Assembly: GCF_019130065.1 (NCBI RefSeq)
Contig: NZ_JAHSPG010000014.1
Location: 124,001 to 188,000 of the forward strand
Direction of reading: 5' to 3'
DNA: 64,000 nucleotides
Origin: Pinibacter aurantiacus
Lineage (GTDB): Bacteria > Bacteroidota > Bacteroidia > Chitinophagales > Chitinophagaceae
The notes beneath the pieces were generated by a model. It made no database searches. It was given only the letters and a program-made list of their open reading frames with translations, and was not told the DNA's origin. Below, piece after piece: positions 19,101 through 28,021 of the stretch. The position numbers and the translations under genes were made by a program. Position 1 is the stretch's first letter; every line of letters starts with the position of its first letter.

Positions 19101-20466
19101 AGTTTGATGCGCTAAGGAAATAACTACTGTAACCGCTATTAATCAAACTTGCGCTTAACCCTGAAGGCAAACTTGTATAGTCGTCGTAGTGAGTTATCTC
19201 AAGCAATTCAAAATTTGAGGCTAGCGATGTCGATGTAGGATAATTGTAACTTGTGTCGGCATATACCTTGTGAGCAAAAAAGGATTGTGCATTTGTCCAT
19301 AGTCCTTCTTTTATCGCTCGGTTGAAATTATCATACACTGTTACAAACCATTTCCCTTGCTGCCTTTGCAACGAATCTTGCTGCATGACCAACCTATCTC
19401 TCGTGTCATAAATCATATATTTTGGGCCGGCTCCAGGCACCTGTTTAACGATCATTCTTCTTCTTTGATCGTATTCAAAACGGAAACATTGTTCATTTAG
19501 GATGTCTCCACCTAATGCAGCGATGTTCCATGAACTCGCAATGAGTAATTCAACGCCCTTCGGTTGTATTATACACCTCAAGTTACCAACGTCATCGTAT
19601 ACGTAGTACGTATTTAACCAACCTGAATATCCATGTCCCGCGCCATCCAAGTCTTTAGCGCCAGCAGATAGCAACACCTTCTTTAATATCAAGCGCCCTT
19701 CTTTATCCTTGAATTCAAGAACCTGGTTGCCAAGCTGGTCAATGGTGCCGTTTTTATACAGTTGACCTGCCGAATAAAACCCTGCGGAGGCATAACTTCC
19801 AAATTGGCCAAGAGCGCCACTATTAGTTACTGTCCACACTCTTACAGAATCACTTGCAGTATTTAACCAATATTTTTTCTGAATTCTTCTACGCAAGCTA
19901 TCTGTAGCATTTGCTTCACTTCCAACCCAACTGTTTCCAGGAGCGTATACTTCCTGCAGCCTACTTAATGGAGATATTTCATAGTTGGATTTGCCGTAGT
20001 AATAGGTTTCACCTTGGCCGCCAAATTGGCTTTTATTAAAAGTAGAGTCCTGCTGGAAAGGATTGTTCTTAAACAAGCCGTCACTAATTGAAGTATTAGC
20101 ACCAGTATTGTTTGCTGCAAACGGTAAATAACGATAGGCTTCCCGACCGTACATATCGTAAACATATGGACTAACCATATCGACCGGCTGCTGACCTGTA
20201 ATCATGGATCCTTGTTTGGCAACTGACTGTATGGGTCGTCCTAACCCGTCATAATACTTGGCACTTTGTTTTATATCTGTCAGTGGTCTTACCGTCAGAG
20301 TCCCCTCGTTTTTTTCCGGAGCAGAAGTTTCCCATACCTTAATGGAATTTACGGGCGTGCTGGCGGAATATGGTGAAGGAGTTATAGTTTGGTTATATGC
20401 CTTGATTGAATTAGTAAATTGGAGAAAAAGGCTTATAAATAAAACTAGAAATATATTATTTCGCAT
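16150..20466 (-). CDS. RHS-repeat protein with DUF6443 N-terminus and short basic C-terminal toxin candidate
   Basis: A 1438-residue secreted protein. Residues 1-24 are a signal peptide. The N-terminal 120 residues match DUF6443 (VRPLTDIKQSAKYYDGLGRP). Residues about 250-1150 carry YD/RHS repeats (for example YDALGRLTSID), which build a hollow beta-cocoon. The RHS core ends with the conserved FGARFFDPQLGRFF and DPLAE motifs near residue 1170. The variable tail follows: a possible hydrophobic segment (about 1255-1275), a Lys/Glu-rich stretch (about 1300-1375), and about 60 basic helical residues starting HGDGGRAKSKAEKQ. In polymorphic toxins this last segment is the effector. Its activity was not recognised. 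Confidence 0.9.
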   Translation of the reverse strand: MRNNIFLVLFISLFLQFTNSIKAYNQTITPSPYSASTPVNSIKVWETSAPEKNEGTLTVRPLTDIKQSAKYYDGLGRPIQSVAKQGSMITGQQPVDMVSPYVYDMYGREAYRYLPFAANNTGANTSISDGLFKNNPFQQDSTFNKSQFGGQGETYYYGKSNYEISPLSRLQEVYAPGNSWVGSEANATDSLRRRIQKKYWLNTASDSVRVWTVTNSGALGQFGSYASAGFYSAGQLYKNGTIDQLGNQVLEFKDKEGRLILKKVLLSAGAKDLDGAGHGYSGWLNTYYVYDDVGNLRCIIQPKGVELLIASSWNIAALGGDILNEQCFRFEYDQRRRMIVKQVPGAGPKYMIYDTRDRLVMQQDSLQRQQGKWFVTVYDNFNRAIKEGLWTNAQSFFAHKVYADTSYNYPTSTSLASNFELLEITHYDDYTSLPSGLSASLINSGYSSYFLSASNSIYPYAQPISASLHTKGLVTWFQQKVLGSSNQYISTANIYDDKGELIQTQTINQTNGLDVFTTQHSWAGSVLVTHLKHNFIGTKNQTYEVVTKNNYDALGRLTSIDKNINAKGWRKIDSLQYDALGQVNKKILSPAYNNNTGLESVTDEYNIRGWLLGSNRNYVSGSSNNFFGFDVGYDKNGTQTFAGKQYNGNTAGTAWKSAGDGVVRKYDFSYDAANRLLKAGFTDTKGYDYSVQLGDGINAQSAYDANGNILSMKQRGLKGGMSATIDSLVYGYVANSNKLKIISDGANDEQTTLGDFHYIAANKGAVDYAYDGNGNMLSDKNKAIANIKYNHLSLPDSITVTAKGTIKYVYDAGGIKLQKITTDTTLHKKIVTTTNYLDGFVYQSRVTTPSDSTDYSDSLQLISYEEGRIRKLDTARFVYDYFIKDQLGDVRMVLTEQSDTIKLPTATLEPPTLSKEKFFYAINDGQITDTSLINGARSYPQFQSKAYRINGSTDASKAGLGIVLKVMAGDKVTFSVQSIYTATGTLSNPATATITDLLSSFLGSGAMAGKGLTATALDGLSPGSLPAFQSQHSEAGDRPKAYLNYLLFDDQFRYVAGDLDPVNTFTANTPSYKLHNKFITAPVNVTKNGYIYIYVSNESNLNVFFDNLTVTHMPGPLMEESHYYPFGLTMSGISSKAGKVSENKYKFLDKELQNHEFGDGSGLEDYDFGARFFDPQLGRFFNEDPLAEYMPRHSPYTYSFDNPLRFTDPGGMVADDLTADGKDPLTIDSEVKRDYEPTKDRKHRAQVLPVVVVTGKKKKESLLGKIADVMPFIGGGKKLYEGVRDGNILKAGLGILIIGVDAVTFGEGGELLNLGEKALEEGAELLVKDEIEETAEKELAEQIGEDAAKEEEKAATKETEETVEKETSKKEGSSKNEKHGDGGRAKSKAEKQIEKLKEDLKNTVNRRDKQKIEQKIKNITKDAAQKAKGQEHSRIGKR

Positions 20467-20483
20467 AATGGTTTTAATAAAGG

Positions 20484-20993
20484 TTATTGTGGGCGAGTGT
20501 TTAACCCTCGATTAATTTCTTCACTTAAAGGTTTCACACTGGAACGAAAAATTCCTATAAGCATACCCGTTTCATCGATCAAATATTTTTGAAAGTCGTC
20601 TTTTACTACACTCTCGAATCGTTCGTTACTACTCTCAGAAGTAAGCCATTTATATAAATCAATCTGCGAAATGCCTGTCACTTCGGTTTTGGCTGATACT
20701 TTAAAATGATACTTATTCATTTGTAACTTCAATTGATCGCCGTTTAGTGGTTCATTGCCAAAACTATTTGACGGGATTACCACTACTACCAAACTGTCGC
20801 TATGAAGTTGTTGCAAAGAATCAAGCTGCGACAGCTGTTCGGCATATTTACTTTGTGACGCAACGTTAACTACCAATATTTTTTTACCACCGAAATCACT
20901 AAAATTAATAGCGGGTCCATTTAAAGACGATATACTGTAATTGTATACCGTGTTGGCTATTATAAAAAAGGAAAGAATTAATTGCTTTATCAT
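20484..20993 (-). CDS. Glutathione peroxidase-like protein lacking the catalytic cysteine
   Basis: A 169-residue protein with an N-terminal hydrophobic signal and a glutathione-peroxidase (thioredoxin-fold) body. The active-site segment reads NVASQSKYA at residues 43-51, where active enzymes have NVASxC or selenocysteine, so Ser48 replaces the peroxidatic residue. The second motif reads PSNSFGNEP in place of PCNQFGGQEP, losing the catalytic Gln as well. It is therefore unlikely to be a peroxidase and may act as a binding or folding partner. The start ATG (20991-20993) lies 5 bp after the upstream RHS gene; the gene sits between two RHS genes with gaps of 5 and 17 bp, so it is clearly co-transcribed. 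Confidence 0.8.
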   Translation of the reverse strand: MIKQLILSFFIIANTVYNYSISSLNGPAINFSDFGGKKILVVNVASQSKYAEQLSQLDSLQQLHSDSLVVVVIPSNSFGNEPLNGDQLKLQMNKYHFKVSAKTEVTGISQIDLYKWLTSESSNERFESVVKDDFQKYLIDETGMLIGIFRSSVKPLSEEINRGLNTRPQ

Positions 20994-20998
20994 GATAG

Positions 20999-23900
20999 TT
21001 AGTTTAATATTAAGCAAGGGGATATCTTAGTTTCTGTATAGTCTTGGCTAACAGAATCATCCTCCAAAAAGTAATAGTGGTAGGTACACAGATAATGTTT
21101 AGGACTTTGATAAACAGATGAGGTATAAACTTTTGTTCCTGTTACACAACCACTTATTGTACATTTCTTTCCTTCACCTATACATCCTACGCACGAAACA
21201 CATATTCCGTTTGCGTTCGCATATGCCTGACCCAAACTATTAAAATTGGAACTGGCTAATGCATCAGCCGCCGCCTGGCTTGTTGTTGATGTGTATGCAC
21301 CGGCTGGTAAAGTGTAGGTTACAGGGGCAGTGATAGTATTTGCTCCGCAATTGTTTCTTGAAAACGAACCGGTAATCGCAGCGTTTTGATACAAACAACT
21401 TGCGTGGCTGTTGGCATAGTTTAATCCGTTAGTATTTATGTCAGATTGGGCTAACAGATCTGCTGCTTGTTGACTTTCATAAGATGTATATGCAGAATCG
21501 CGAACAGTGTAAGTTACCGATGAAGGAGTTATTGTAGCTCCAGAACCACAACTTATCGTCGGAGAAAATGCCTGGCTTTTTGCTTTACTGTAATAAAGTG
21601 TAAAACAATTTTCCGGTTGACCATAGTAATTATAACAGATCTTTTTGATAATGTTGCTGTCTTCATCTCTTATAGTAGTCAGCTGACCGTTACTATTGTA
21701 ATCGTAAAAATAGATATTGGCATTGGGATCACATTTGGACGTAATACCGATCATCGGTTCATATGTTAGAGATGTCATTTGTGCGTCAAAAGGGTATAAT
21801 CGCACCTCATCCACATTTCCGGTTCCAGATATAGACACAGATGTTACGCCTGTAATTTTGTGCTCATAATATGTCCAGCCATTAATTGTTTTACCTTTTA
21901 TAGGATATCCTGAGATTGTTCCGGAAATACTGTAAGAGATTGCATTTTTCGTCCAATATGAAACAGTATAACTTGTCGCGGATGTTAGGGACGTTTTCGT
22001 AAGAGCTCCTTTACTCAGGTCATAGGAATAACGGCCAGTGAATCTAGTTATGCTATCCCGAACCGTCGATCCAATCGTCCAGTTCCCGCTACTTACCGGT
22101 TCAAAAGAAGTATATGCCACGTCATTAGTTGAAGCGTTTTGAACTTGTGCGATTGGCAACGTTTGTTGATATCCCCAAATTAATGCATTCGGAGTATTTC
22201 TTTTGCTAAAAGATGTTATGTTTTCTTTACTGTCGTAAACAACGTTGGAAATATCATTAAATACAGGTTGTCCTTCATTAGACTGATTGACATTTAAAAG
22301 CTTGATATTTCCTGATGACAGCGTCTGATAATCAAATTGGTTGCGCGACAATTCTTTTGTATTGTTGAGGCTATCTACCTCTTGCAATGCAAGATTGTAG
22401 AGCCCTCTTGTTTTCATTGCCTGTACGATCGTTGCTGGATTAGATACGTCATTGGGATATTGATGCCATTTAGATCGCACTACATTCTGGCTATTCTTAA
22501 AATCTTCGTGGACAAGTTGTCCTAAGTTATTATACTGTAGATTCTTCTCAACAAACAATGAATCAGAAAATCTTGAAGGATTATAAGTTATCTCTTTACT
22601 ATAGGTTGGGACAAACCACTTAGAATATAGTGGATATAAGAAAGCTGACCATCGATCCAAATCGGGATTCGGACGGGTGCAATTCTGAATACCAGGAACA
22701 TCTTCGTCTGCTTCTGGGCCAAATATCAAATCGTATATTTCAGCATAACGATTGACAACTCTTTCAAGCGATGTATAATTATATAGAGCCCTCTTTAGCG
22801 GGTGAAGTGTGTCAGTCCCATAAATTTGCATGGAATCTAACAGCCCATTGTCATAATATGGAATATTTGGTAACGATTTGGCAAAGCTGGCAACTGGGCT
22901 TATCGTAACAGTCGAAGGTGTGTTCCTGTAGTAATAAACACTTTTTCCGTTTGTCGCGTTCGCCGTATCGCAGTTTGTCGTTTCTACTCTACTGTACCCT
23001 ACGATAGCTCCCGCCGCATCATTTGAAATGGGAACATAACTATAGGTCGAAAGCTGATAAACATATACAGGGACTTTGATTGGAGCATAAATGCCATTTG
23101 GCTGTAACCTGACCAAATTATTGTAGGAATAGTAATTAATAGGCGACATCAAGACACCTGAGGTAAGAGAATTGCCTGCTTGGGTGAATTTATATTTTGT
23201 TATGCCTGTTACGTCATTTAAAGTAGTATGATTGACTACACTGGCAATTCTAAGACCACCACCGATACTTTCTTTTTGAAAAGTAGAATAGTCTATTGTC
23301 GAAAATGAAAATGAGGCTCCTGCTTTTGGAATCAATGTTCCTTGAGGTGTTAACTCCGGGATATTCGGCAAATATGCTTCTACTAAATACCTATCAGTTG
23401 GAGAACCGGAAAACGATAAAAAAGTTGGATCCCAAGAAGACCCTTGGGCAGTTTGATGGGAAACATCCCCTCCAGAAAAATACATAAGCCTTGATCGAAC
23501 CCCATTAACTATTTTATAAATAGTGATTTCCGCAGCTAACAAATATGTATTATTAATCGTCTGATCGACTTTGCCAATACTCGGTCTAAAATTTTGGAAC
23601 ACCATTACACCATCTGAGTTAGGCTTTAGTGTGTCACTTAGCACCGGATCGGTATTGTAATTATTATCGGATGCACTATAGAATTTTATCCCTTCATTAC
23701 TATTATGTTCATCTGCAGAAAATACTCTATAATTCTTGAACCTGTTTATTTCAAAATTGAAGTCGCTATAACCTCCCGTCGGATAATGTACAGATTTTAT
23801 AACAGCAGTCTTTGCAAAATCTTCCCTCGCGCCTCTGTTAGCTGTTCCGGCACTTGAGAGATCATTTACTACCTTGTCAGGTGCATTACCGGCGAGCGGA

Positions 23901-25288
23901 TAAATATTGGTGAGTATTTCGTTAGTTATATTGGGCAGAAAACTAAGATTATGCTCTCCGTTGAAAAACCCCCAATGATCCCTCGCATACGCATCCTTTT
24001 TAGGCAAAAGATGCGCTTCATTATAGTCAAAAGTATAAACGCTGTTAGGTGCAGATGCGATACCGTTTTTATCATATCCGATTTCTTTAACCGACAGCAA
24101 CTTTAATCTTTTTGTCATATAATCCGCAGTATTGGAACTACGTGCAGCATACGAAAGATCTGAGGTAAAATAATCGTAGCTGAAATAATAAGATTTTATT
24201 TTCCGGTTGTTTATTTTATCATAAATATGGATTGCTTTGAGTCTCTTTGCGCCATACCCGTTAGCAATATTTTCACCATTTAAATCAAGCCGGTCAGCAG
24301 AAGTATCACTTAATTCGAAAACGATTCTTTCTTTATCTGTTTCTAACGATGAAAGATATTTTACCGCATAAGTATTATCGTAATCTCCGCCAGTTGCTGC
24401 ACCCGGATTCTGGTAACTGTTAAAAGGCACTGTTTCCGTAAAAGTAGATATATGATACTTTCCATCAACATAAGAAAATCTTACCGTATCATTGGATGGC
24501 AATATGATGTAAGAGAGCTTGGTATTAATACTGGTTATGGGATTTGTAACAGGACGCGTCGAATTTTCCTGATCATTCTTGGAAAAAAAATACGTATTAC
24601 CTTTTGTATCCTTTATGGTCCATTCGGACTCGTAATTGCTATAAAAATTTGCGCCTCGAGTGATGGTATATTGCTCAGATTTATTTCCGTACTGAATTAT
24701 TTGCTGCGAGGTGGGGTCCATAAAAAACTTACCGGTTCCCGTAGGTAAGGTTATGGTGAATAAGTCGGGACGACCCCAATCGTAAGCTTTTAGTGTTTGT
24801 ACAACTGTAATGTCATTGAGAGTAGGACATCCGCCACTTATAAAGAAGTTCGCGCCAGTGGTTGTATACTCAGTGCCCGCATAACTGTCATTCACCTGGT
24901 TTAAACCAAGTATTTGGAAATATGTATTTGAGTTACGATGACCGTCACTATAGTCAGTGTTCTGATCAATCAATCCGTCAATAGCCTGAGCCACAGTTCC
25001 ACCTACTGTTAAATCCCAACCTAATCCAACCCAAGTTGCCTCTTGCTCTATTTGAATTCCTCCGGAATGGTATTTTAAAACAATCGGAATTTCCATATCA
25101 CCTTTTTTGACCGTGTATAGTGGAATACTAATATCCGGTACGCCTGTATAATTGCTTACCGGAACGTTCCCAAATTTCCCCAAACTTGCCACTTCAGGAG
25201 ATGCAACGGATTTAGGCAGAAGCTCTTGACCTCTTCCTAAAAAGACATTTCCCAAGAGTAATGCAAACAAATAGAAGCGCTTCAACAT
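20999..25288 (-). CDS. Large RHS/SpvB-like secreted protein with DUF5977 repeats
   Basis: A 1429-residue secreted protein. Residues 1-20 are a signal peptide. The N-terminal region (VSNYTGVPDISIPLYTVK and WVGLGWDLTVGG) resembles the SpvB-like start of large toxin-scaffold proteins. The middle has long beta-rich stretches with few YD repeats. The C-terminal 200 residues hold at least two DUF5977-type repeats (SYESQQAADLLAQ and TTSQAAADALAS, each preceded by a Cys-Gly motif) followed by a Cys-rich end. It has no toxin-like tail and may form a shell or surface partner for the second RHS protein. It starts 15 bp after the beta-barrel gene. Confidence 0.85.
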   Translation of the reverse strand: MLKRFYLFALLLGNVFLGRGQELLPKSVASPEVASLGKFGNVPVSNYTGVPDISIPLYTVKKGDMEIPIVLKYHSGGIQIEQEATWVGLGWDLTVGGTVAQAIDGLIDQNTDYSDGHRNSNTYFQILGLNQVNDSYAGTEYTTTGANFFISGGCPTLNDITVVQTLKAYDWGRPDLFTITLPTGTGKFFMDPTSQQIIQYGNKSEQYTITRGANFYSNYESEWTIKDTKGNTYFFSKNDQENSTRPVTNPITSINTKLSYIILPSNDTVRFSYVDGKYHISTFTETVPFNSYQNPGAATGGDYDNTYAVKYLSSLETDKERIVFELSDTSADRLDLNGENIANGYGAKRLKAIHIYDKINNRKIKSYYFSYDYFTSDLSYAARSSNTADYMTKRLKLLSVKEIGYDKNGIASAPNSVYTFDYNEAHLLPKKDAYARDHWGFFNGEHNLSFLPNITNEILTNIYPLAGNAPDKVVNDLSSAGTANRGAREDFAKTAVIKSVHYPTGGYSDFNFEINRFKNYRVFSADEHNSNEGIKFYSASDNNYNTDPVLSDTLKPNSDGVMVFQNFRPSIGKVDQTINNTYLLAAEITIYKIVNGVRSRLMYFSGGDVSHQTAQGSSWDPTFLSFSGSPTDRYLVEAYLPNIPELTPQGTLIPKAGASFSFSTIDYSTFQKESIGGGLRIASVVNHTTLNDVTGITKYKFTQAGNSLTSGVLMSPINYYSYNNLVRLQPNGIYAPIKVPVYVYQLSTYSYVPISNDAAGAIVGYSRVETTNCDTANATNGKSVYYYRNTPSTVTISPVASFAKSLPNIPYYDNGLLDSMQIYGTDTLHPLKRALYNYTSLERVVNRYAEIYDLIFGPEADEDVPGIQNCTRPNPDLDRWSAFLYPLYSKWFVPTYSKEITYNPSRFSDSLFVEKNLQYNNLGQLVHEDFKNSQNVVRSKWHQYPNDVSNPATIVQAMKTRGLYNLALQEVDSLNNTKELSRNQFDYQTLSSGNIKLLNVNQSNEGQPVFNDISNVVYDSKENITSFSKRNTPNALIWGYQQTLPIAQVQNASTNDVAYTSFEPVSSGNWTIGSTVRDSITRFTGRYSYDLSKGALTKTSLTSATSYTVSYWTKNAISYSISGTISGYPIKGKTINGWTYYEHKITGVTSVSISGTGNVDEVRLYPFDAQMTSLTYEPMIGITSKCDPNANIYFYDYNSNGQLTTIRDEDSNIIKKICYNYYGQPENCFTLYYSKAKSQAFSPTISCGSGATITPSSVTYTVRDSAYTSYESQQAADLLAQSDINTNGLNYANSHASCLYQNAAITGSFSRNNCGANTITAPVTYTLPAGAYTSTTSQAAADALASSNFNSLGQAYANANGICVSCVGCIGEGKKCTISGCVTGTKVYTSSVYQSPKHYLCTYHYYFLEDDSVSQDYTETKISPCLILN

Positions 25289-25303
25289 TTATTTAATATT
25301 TAT

Positions 25304-26764
25304 TTATTTTAAACTGTATCCTATTCTAAATTTAAAAGGTTGTGCATTCGGAATTTGTTGCTTCCAAAGCACATCATATAACAGCTGCACGTTGGAAGTT
25401 GTCTTTCCGATTTTAGTTTTTTTAGTAAGCCCAATGAGTGCGCTTTCCTGCCATACATCAACGTTTTTGTGCAAGGTTTGTAGATCTTTAAACGCTTGCA
25501 TATAGTTGTATTCAAAGCCTCCTGATATCCAAATACTACCTTTTAGTTTTATGTCCAGGTAAGAACGTAACCCTACCCCTTGGCTAGTAATATTAATATG
25601 TTTAATATCCTGTCCCCAACCGATTTTATAGCTCAACCCAATTCCAATTACTTTATTACTGGTTATTTTGTAGCCGGCACTTAGCCCAATGTCTGTAGTA
25701 ATGGGGAAAAAACCATTGGGTTTTGCACTTTGCAGATTGGCACCTAGTTCTATTCTTTGTACCAGGCTTTTTGTTTTTTGAGGATTAGGAGAGAAATTGG
25801 GTATAGAAGCATCGCTGTTGCCCATGCTACCGCTGGTTAAATTATTTAAGCGGTTTTGAAGGCTTTGGAGTTCACCTTGCCCTTGCTCCATTCCCTGCTG
25901 CACGGCTTGCTGTGCGGCACCTGGGCCTCCAAGCCTCTGTTCCAGTTCCTGCATAACAGACGATCGGGTTTGCATGCCAAGTATTTCCTGCTCAGTGATA
26001 TCATTGCCAGGTAACCGAAACAAAGAAGCCAGCTCACTGTGTTTGTTAAAAAATGATTGGTACGCAGGTAGCATGCGGACGGTTTCCAGCAATTTCGCTT
26101 CCAGCTTATCTGCATTATTAAATAGGTTAGTATATTCTTCTACTTGAGCTTTGTAATAGTAGACTTCTTTTTTGAATGGTGCGAGATACTTATCCAGCGT
26201 ATATTGCTTAAGCTGGCTTGTGAGGTATTGTTGTCTTTGCGCCAGGTATTGCTGCACATTGGCGGCGCCGTTGAATTTGTTTTGTAACTCACCGTATGAA
26301 CCCATCGCACTTTGCAACTGCCCGGGTGTTTGAATTCCATTACCCAACAATTTGTTTTGATCAAGGAATTTGAGCGCTGTTTGCATGGAGTCTAGATGAC
26401 CGTTATAAATATTTTGAAGCGTCGATGTTTTATTGGGCGTTTTCATTCCCTTTTCTAATGCCGCATAAGTAGAATCGATATTGCCAAACACGTCTTTAGC
26501 GGCTATAGAATCAGTCTTTGCCAGTTTTCGTTGAAGCCTTTTTTCTTGCTTCTCCAGTTTATGTAAATACTTAATTGTTTGATTTTGTAACTTTTGTTGA
26601 TACTCAGCTGACTTTTTATCAATAGAACCGAAAAGCTTATCAGGAAATGAAAGAATGGAATGCAGCGTTGAATCACCGAAACACTTGGTGGTCAAGGCAT
26701 ACGTCTTTGCTGAAAATGCAAAGAAAAAAATGAGTAGGACACAAAATCGGTTTAATAGGGTCAT
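25304..26764 (-). CDS. Helical/beta-barrel envelope protein, first gene of the RHS operon
   Basis: A 486-residue protein with a signal peptide (residues 1-23), a long helical and Gln-rich coiled-coil part (about 40-320) and a C-terminal part of about 150 residues with alternating beta strands ending in Y-S-L-K, which looks like a small outer-membrane barrel. A periplasmic coiled coil joined to a barrel would suit anchoring or export of the RHS proteins encoded immediately downstream. No named family was recognised. It leads the operon, so the promoter should lie in 26765-26900. Confidence 0.7.
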   Translation of the reverse strand: MTLLNRFCVLLIFFFAFSAKTYALTTKCFGDSTLHSILSFPDKLFGSIDKKSAEYQQKLQNQTIKYLHKLEKQEKRLQRKLAKTDSIAAKDVFGNIDSTYAALEKGMKTPNKTSTLQNIYNGHLDSMQTALKFLDQNKLLGNGIQTPGQLQSAMGSYGELQNKFNGAANVQQYLAQRQQYLTSQLKQYTLDKYLAPFKKEVYYYKAQVEEYTNLFNNADKLEAKLLETVRMLPAYQSFFNKHSELASLFRLPGNDITEQEILGMQTRSSVMQELEQRLGGPGAAQQAVQQGMEQGQGELQSLQNRLNNLTSGSMGNSDASIPNFSPNPQKTKSLVQRIELGANLQSAKPNGFFPITTDIGLSAGYKITSNKVIGIGLSYKIGWGQDIKHINITSQGVGLRSYLDIKLKGSIWISGGFEYNYMQAFKDLQTLHKNVDVWQESALIGLTKKTKIGKTTSNVQLLYDVLWKQQIPNAQPFKFRIGYSLK

Positions 26765-27135
26765 AATTAAGTCTAGGGCTGCAAAGGAATTTCAAAATCC
26801 TGATCGTACAAATACCACAAAGCGGTATAAATAACCACACCGTAATTTCCCAATAAAAGGTTTCCAACTAAAAAATTAAAAGTCAATAGATTTGCCCATT
26901 GCAGTCAACGCGAGGTTAACCAAGCATTAACAAACTTGAACCTCTAAGACTTATTAATGAGACGAAATGGCTACTAGCGTGAAGTGATTTACAAACAAGT
27001 GTGTAATGGATCGAACTTTAGCTATATTAGTTTTGAAACCAGGTCCTTAAAGAGACAAAAATGCGTTCAATGATTTGTTCATGCTAAGTAAAATAGGATG
27101 TTTTAATAAAACAAGGCCATTAAGTCTATTTATCA
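26765..27135. other. Intergenic region upstream of the RHS operon
   Basis: 371 bp between the RHS operon and the ECF sigma gene, both on the minus strand. It should hold the RHS promoter and the end of the sigma transcript. No clear promoter consensus or hairpin was seen and no coding frame looks real. Confidence 0.35.
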
Positions 27136-27708
27136 TCATAGAACTATAAGTAAGATAAGAGCTGTGAATGGTAGTTTTTTTCGCAGTAGTATTAGCGCAC
27201 GCATTTTTTGAATACGAATATTATTCACGGATGTATTTAACCCGTCAGCGATTTCAGCGTAAGATTTTCCCTCCATATATAATTGTTGGAAGATATCCTG
27301 GTAACGTTTTGGCAGATCGTTCATGGCCAGCAAAACCGCATGATAGGTTTCAGACCTAAGCAAGAGTTCGAAATCATTGGACGAAACTTCGTCTTCAACA
27401 AACATCAAGTCGTAAAGACTCCTCTCATTTTTCCCGCTTCTTTTAGAATTCAGGCTAGCGTTCCTTGTCACCAGGTATAGAAAACTGCGTAATGAGTTTT
27501 CCGCAAAAAAGCGATCATGCTTATCCCAAAGTTTGACAAATGAATCGGCAACAATCTCCTCTGATAATTCTTTGCTCATTGTGATTGAATTGGCATAATG
27601 GACCAGGGCTGGATAATATTTATTAAAAAAATAGCTCAACGCTTTTTCGTCTCCTTGTTGCAAGGCGATCAATTGATCGTCATTCGTTTTGTTTTGAAGC
27701 GGACTCAT
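27136..27708 (-). CDS. ECF-family RNA polymerase sigma factor (orphan)
   Basis: A 190-residue sigma factor. Region 2 spans about residues 20-85 (NKYYPALVHYANS, then ADSFVKLWDKH). Region 4 spans about 125-180 with the helix-turn-helix YMEGKSYAEIADGLNTSVNN. The start was set at the Met of MSPLQNKT, because the longer frame to 27777 adds a hydrophobic run foreign to the family. Bacteroidota ECF sigmas are normally followed by FecR and SusC. Here no anti-sigma is adjacent, and the only FecR in view (7874-9052) lacks its sigma. A very stable palindrome lies 75 bp upstream of the start codon. Targets unknown; the RHS operon 372 bp downstream is one candidate. Confidence 0.9.
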   Translation of the reverse strand: MSPLQNKTNDDQLIALQQGDEKALSYFFNKYYPALVHYANSITMSKELSEEIVADSFVKLWDKHDRFFAENSLRSFLYLVTRNASLNSKRSGKNERSLYDLMFVEDEVSSNDFELLLRSETYHAVLLAMNDLPKRYQDIFQQLYMEGKSYAEIADGLNTSVNNIRIQKMRALILLRKKLPFTALILLIVL

Positions 27709-27782
27709 AATCAGCAGATTTAAAATCATGAGTCTGGTAAGCATTGTCGCAGGAATAAAAAATGGCGCGGAACTCAACTTAC

Positions 27783-27890
27783 CGTCTTGAGGCCCTCGGA
27801 GGCCCGACCACGAATAAGTGAGCCCACGCCAAAACGTGAGCTCTTCACTTATTATCTCGCGGTCTTAGAAATTTCCGAGGTTTCAAGACG
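27783..27890. repeat. 108-bp nested palindrome, possible structured RNA or recombination site
   Basis: Paired segments nest from outside in: CGTCTTGA (27783) with TCAAGACG (27883); CCTCGGA (27794) with TCCGAGG (27874); GACC (27806) with GGTC (27861); AATAAGTGA (27813) with TCACTTATT (27845); GAGC (27820) with GCTC (27840); CACG (27825) with CGTG (27835). The two halves therefore fold into one long hairpin with small internal loops. It lies upstream of the sigma gene start and could be in its mRNA leader, or could mark the left edge of the mobile element. Confidence 0.7.
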
Positions 27891-27960
27891 AGACTCAAAG
27901 CGAATTGCTTCAAATTAGTTTATGAAGAATCGCAAATATCAATGTGTAAGTTAATACATT

Positions 27961-28021
27961 TTCCTATACCTGTATAGGAAGCCTATCTAAAATCTTTCCA
28001 TTCCTTGCATTTTAGGAATGG
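27961..28021. promoter_or_regulatory. Two palindromes in front of and across the XRE start codon
   Basis: TTCCTATAC and GTATAGGAA (27961-27980, two bases apart) form one palindrome 38 bp before the XRE start. CCATTCCT (27998-28005) and AGGAATGG (28014-28021) form a second that includes the ATG itself. These look like operators for the encoded regulator, giving autoregulation. AGGA directly abuts the ATG, so spacing for a normal ribosome binding site is lacking. Confidence 0.5.

Noticed and set aside
27000-28000. Possible CRISPR array
   Set aside because: The palindromes here are not evenly spaced repeats; no array of direct repeats with spacers was seen anywhere in the window.
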